In this document: positions 28,168 to 28,224 of the stretch, piece by piece
Position numbering within the stretch: the first letter of the stretch is position 1
Layout of the letters: each line of letters begins with the position of its first letter
NCBI GenBank assembly: GCA_964651495.1
Contig: CAZYWP010000025.1
Span: 1 to 28,224 of the forward strand
Origin: CAZNVB01 sp964651495
GTDB lineage: Bacteria > Acidobacteriota > Aminicenantia > Aminicenantales > UBA8522
Direction: 5' to 3'
DNA length: 28,224 nt
The notes under the pieces: generated by a model
What the model was told of the DNA's origin: nothing
Seen by the model: the letters and a program-made list of their open reading frames with translations, nothing else
Database searches by the model: none
Position numbers and translations under genes: made by a program

Positions 28168-28224
28168 TCAGTACATGTCGCCGCCCGGAGGCATCGGGTA
28201 CTTGGGGCCCTTCTCCTCTTCGGG
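28168..28224 (-). CDS. groEL: 60 kDa chaperonin GroEL, last 18 codons only
   Basis: The minus strand from the window edge reads PEEEKGPKYPMPPGGDMY then TGA (28170-28168). The acidic stretch followed by a proline/glycine-rich end finishing in GG-x-MY is the typical C-terminal tail of bacterial GroEL. Only the flexible tail is present, so nothing can be said about the rest of the gene. A strong terminator follows the stop. Confidence 0.82.
   Translation of the reverse strand, partial: PEEEKGPKYPMPPGGDMY

Noticed and set aside
1..28224. CRISPR arrays, rRNA genes, complete insertion sequences with transposase, phage genes
   Set aside because: None seen: no regularly spaced direct repeats, no rRNA-like sequence, no transposase or phage structural motifs in any frame.

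Overview
The window is GC-rich, densely coded bacterial chromosome. It encodes a Gram-negative envelope: a fused LptF-LptG LPS-export permease, two TonB-dependent outer-membrane receptors with carboxypeptidase-regulatory domains, and secreted GWxTD-domain proteins. That mixture, with many TPR-tailed secreted proteins, is typical of Acidobacteriota and Candidatus Aminicenantes-like lineages. The assignment is inferred from gene content, as no taxonomic marker is complete here.

Layout. Positions 1-205 (minus) hold tRNA-Cys (cut by the window edge) and tRNA-Gly. Positions 358-1604 hold a secreted protein of unknown function and an HU-type DNA-binding protein, transcribed divergently from two near-consensus sigma70 promoters. 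Positions 1668-4205 form a compact plus-strand operon for peptidoglycan and DNA maintenance: ddl, ruvX (yqgF) and mltG. Positions 4216-4480 carry a structured-RNA-like repeat followed by promoter sequences.

Positions 4484-23378 form one long envelope region. It contains a secreted GWxTD-associated protein, three GWxTD proteins, two alkaline-phosphatase-superfamily ('sulfatase-like') enzymes with TPR tails, a carboxypeptidase-regulatory/TPR protein and two Oar-like TonB receptors. Three of these genes have excellent sigma54 (-24/-12) promoters, at 4432, 15353 and 17610. One of the three has a tandem palindromic site about 100 bp upstream, at the usual position of an enhancer-binding-protein site. 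I read the region as an enhancer-controlled surface uptake/processing module whose substrate cannot be deduced from sequence. A DUF559 nuclease-like gene bounded by inverted GC-rich palindromes has entered just before the second sulfatase-like gene.

Positions 23393-23559 are a small non-coding inverted-repeat element. Positions 23620-25612 encode an endonuclease Q-like repair enzyme ending in a beta-clamp-binding motif, then a second copy of the structured-RNA repeat, then a bifunctional-nuclease (DUF151) protein. A truncated inverted third copy of the RNA repeat follows. The window ends with lptFG and the last codons of groEL (minus), separated by a strong terminator.

The most novel signal is the RNA-like repeat. 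Two copies 20.7 kb apart (4216-4359 and 24925-25072) share four stems with compensatory base changes, conserved loops and tandem G-A internal loops. Each copy ends immediately before a promoter -35 box.
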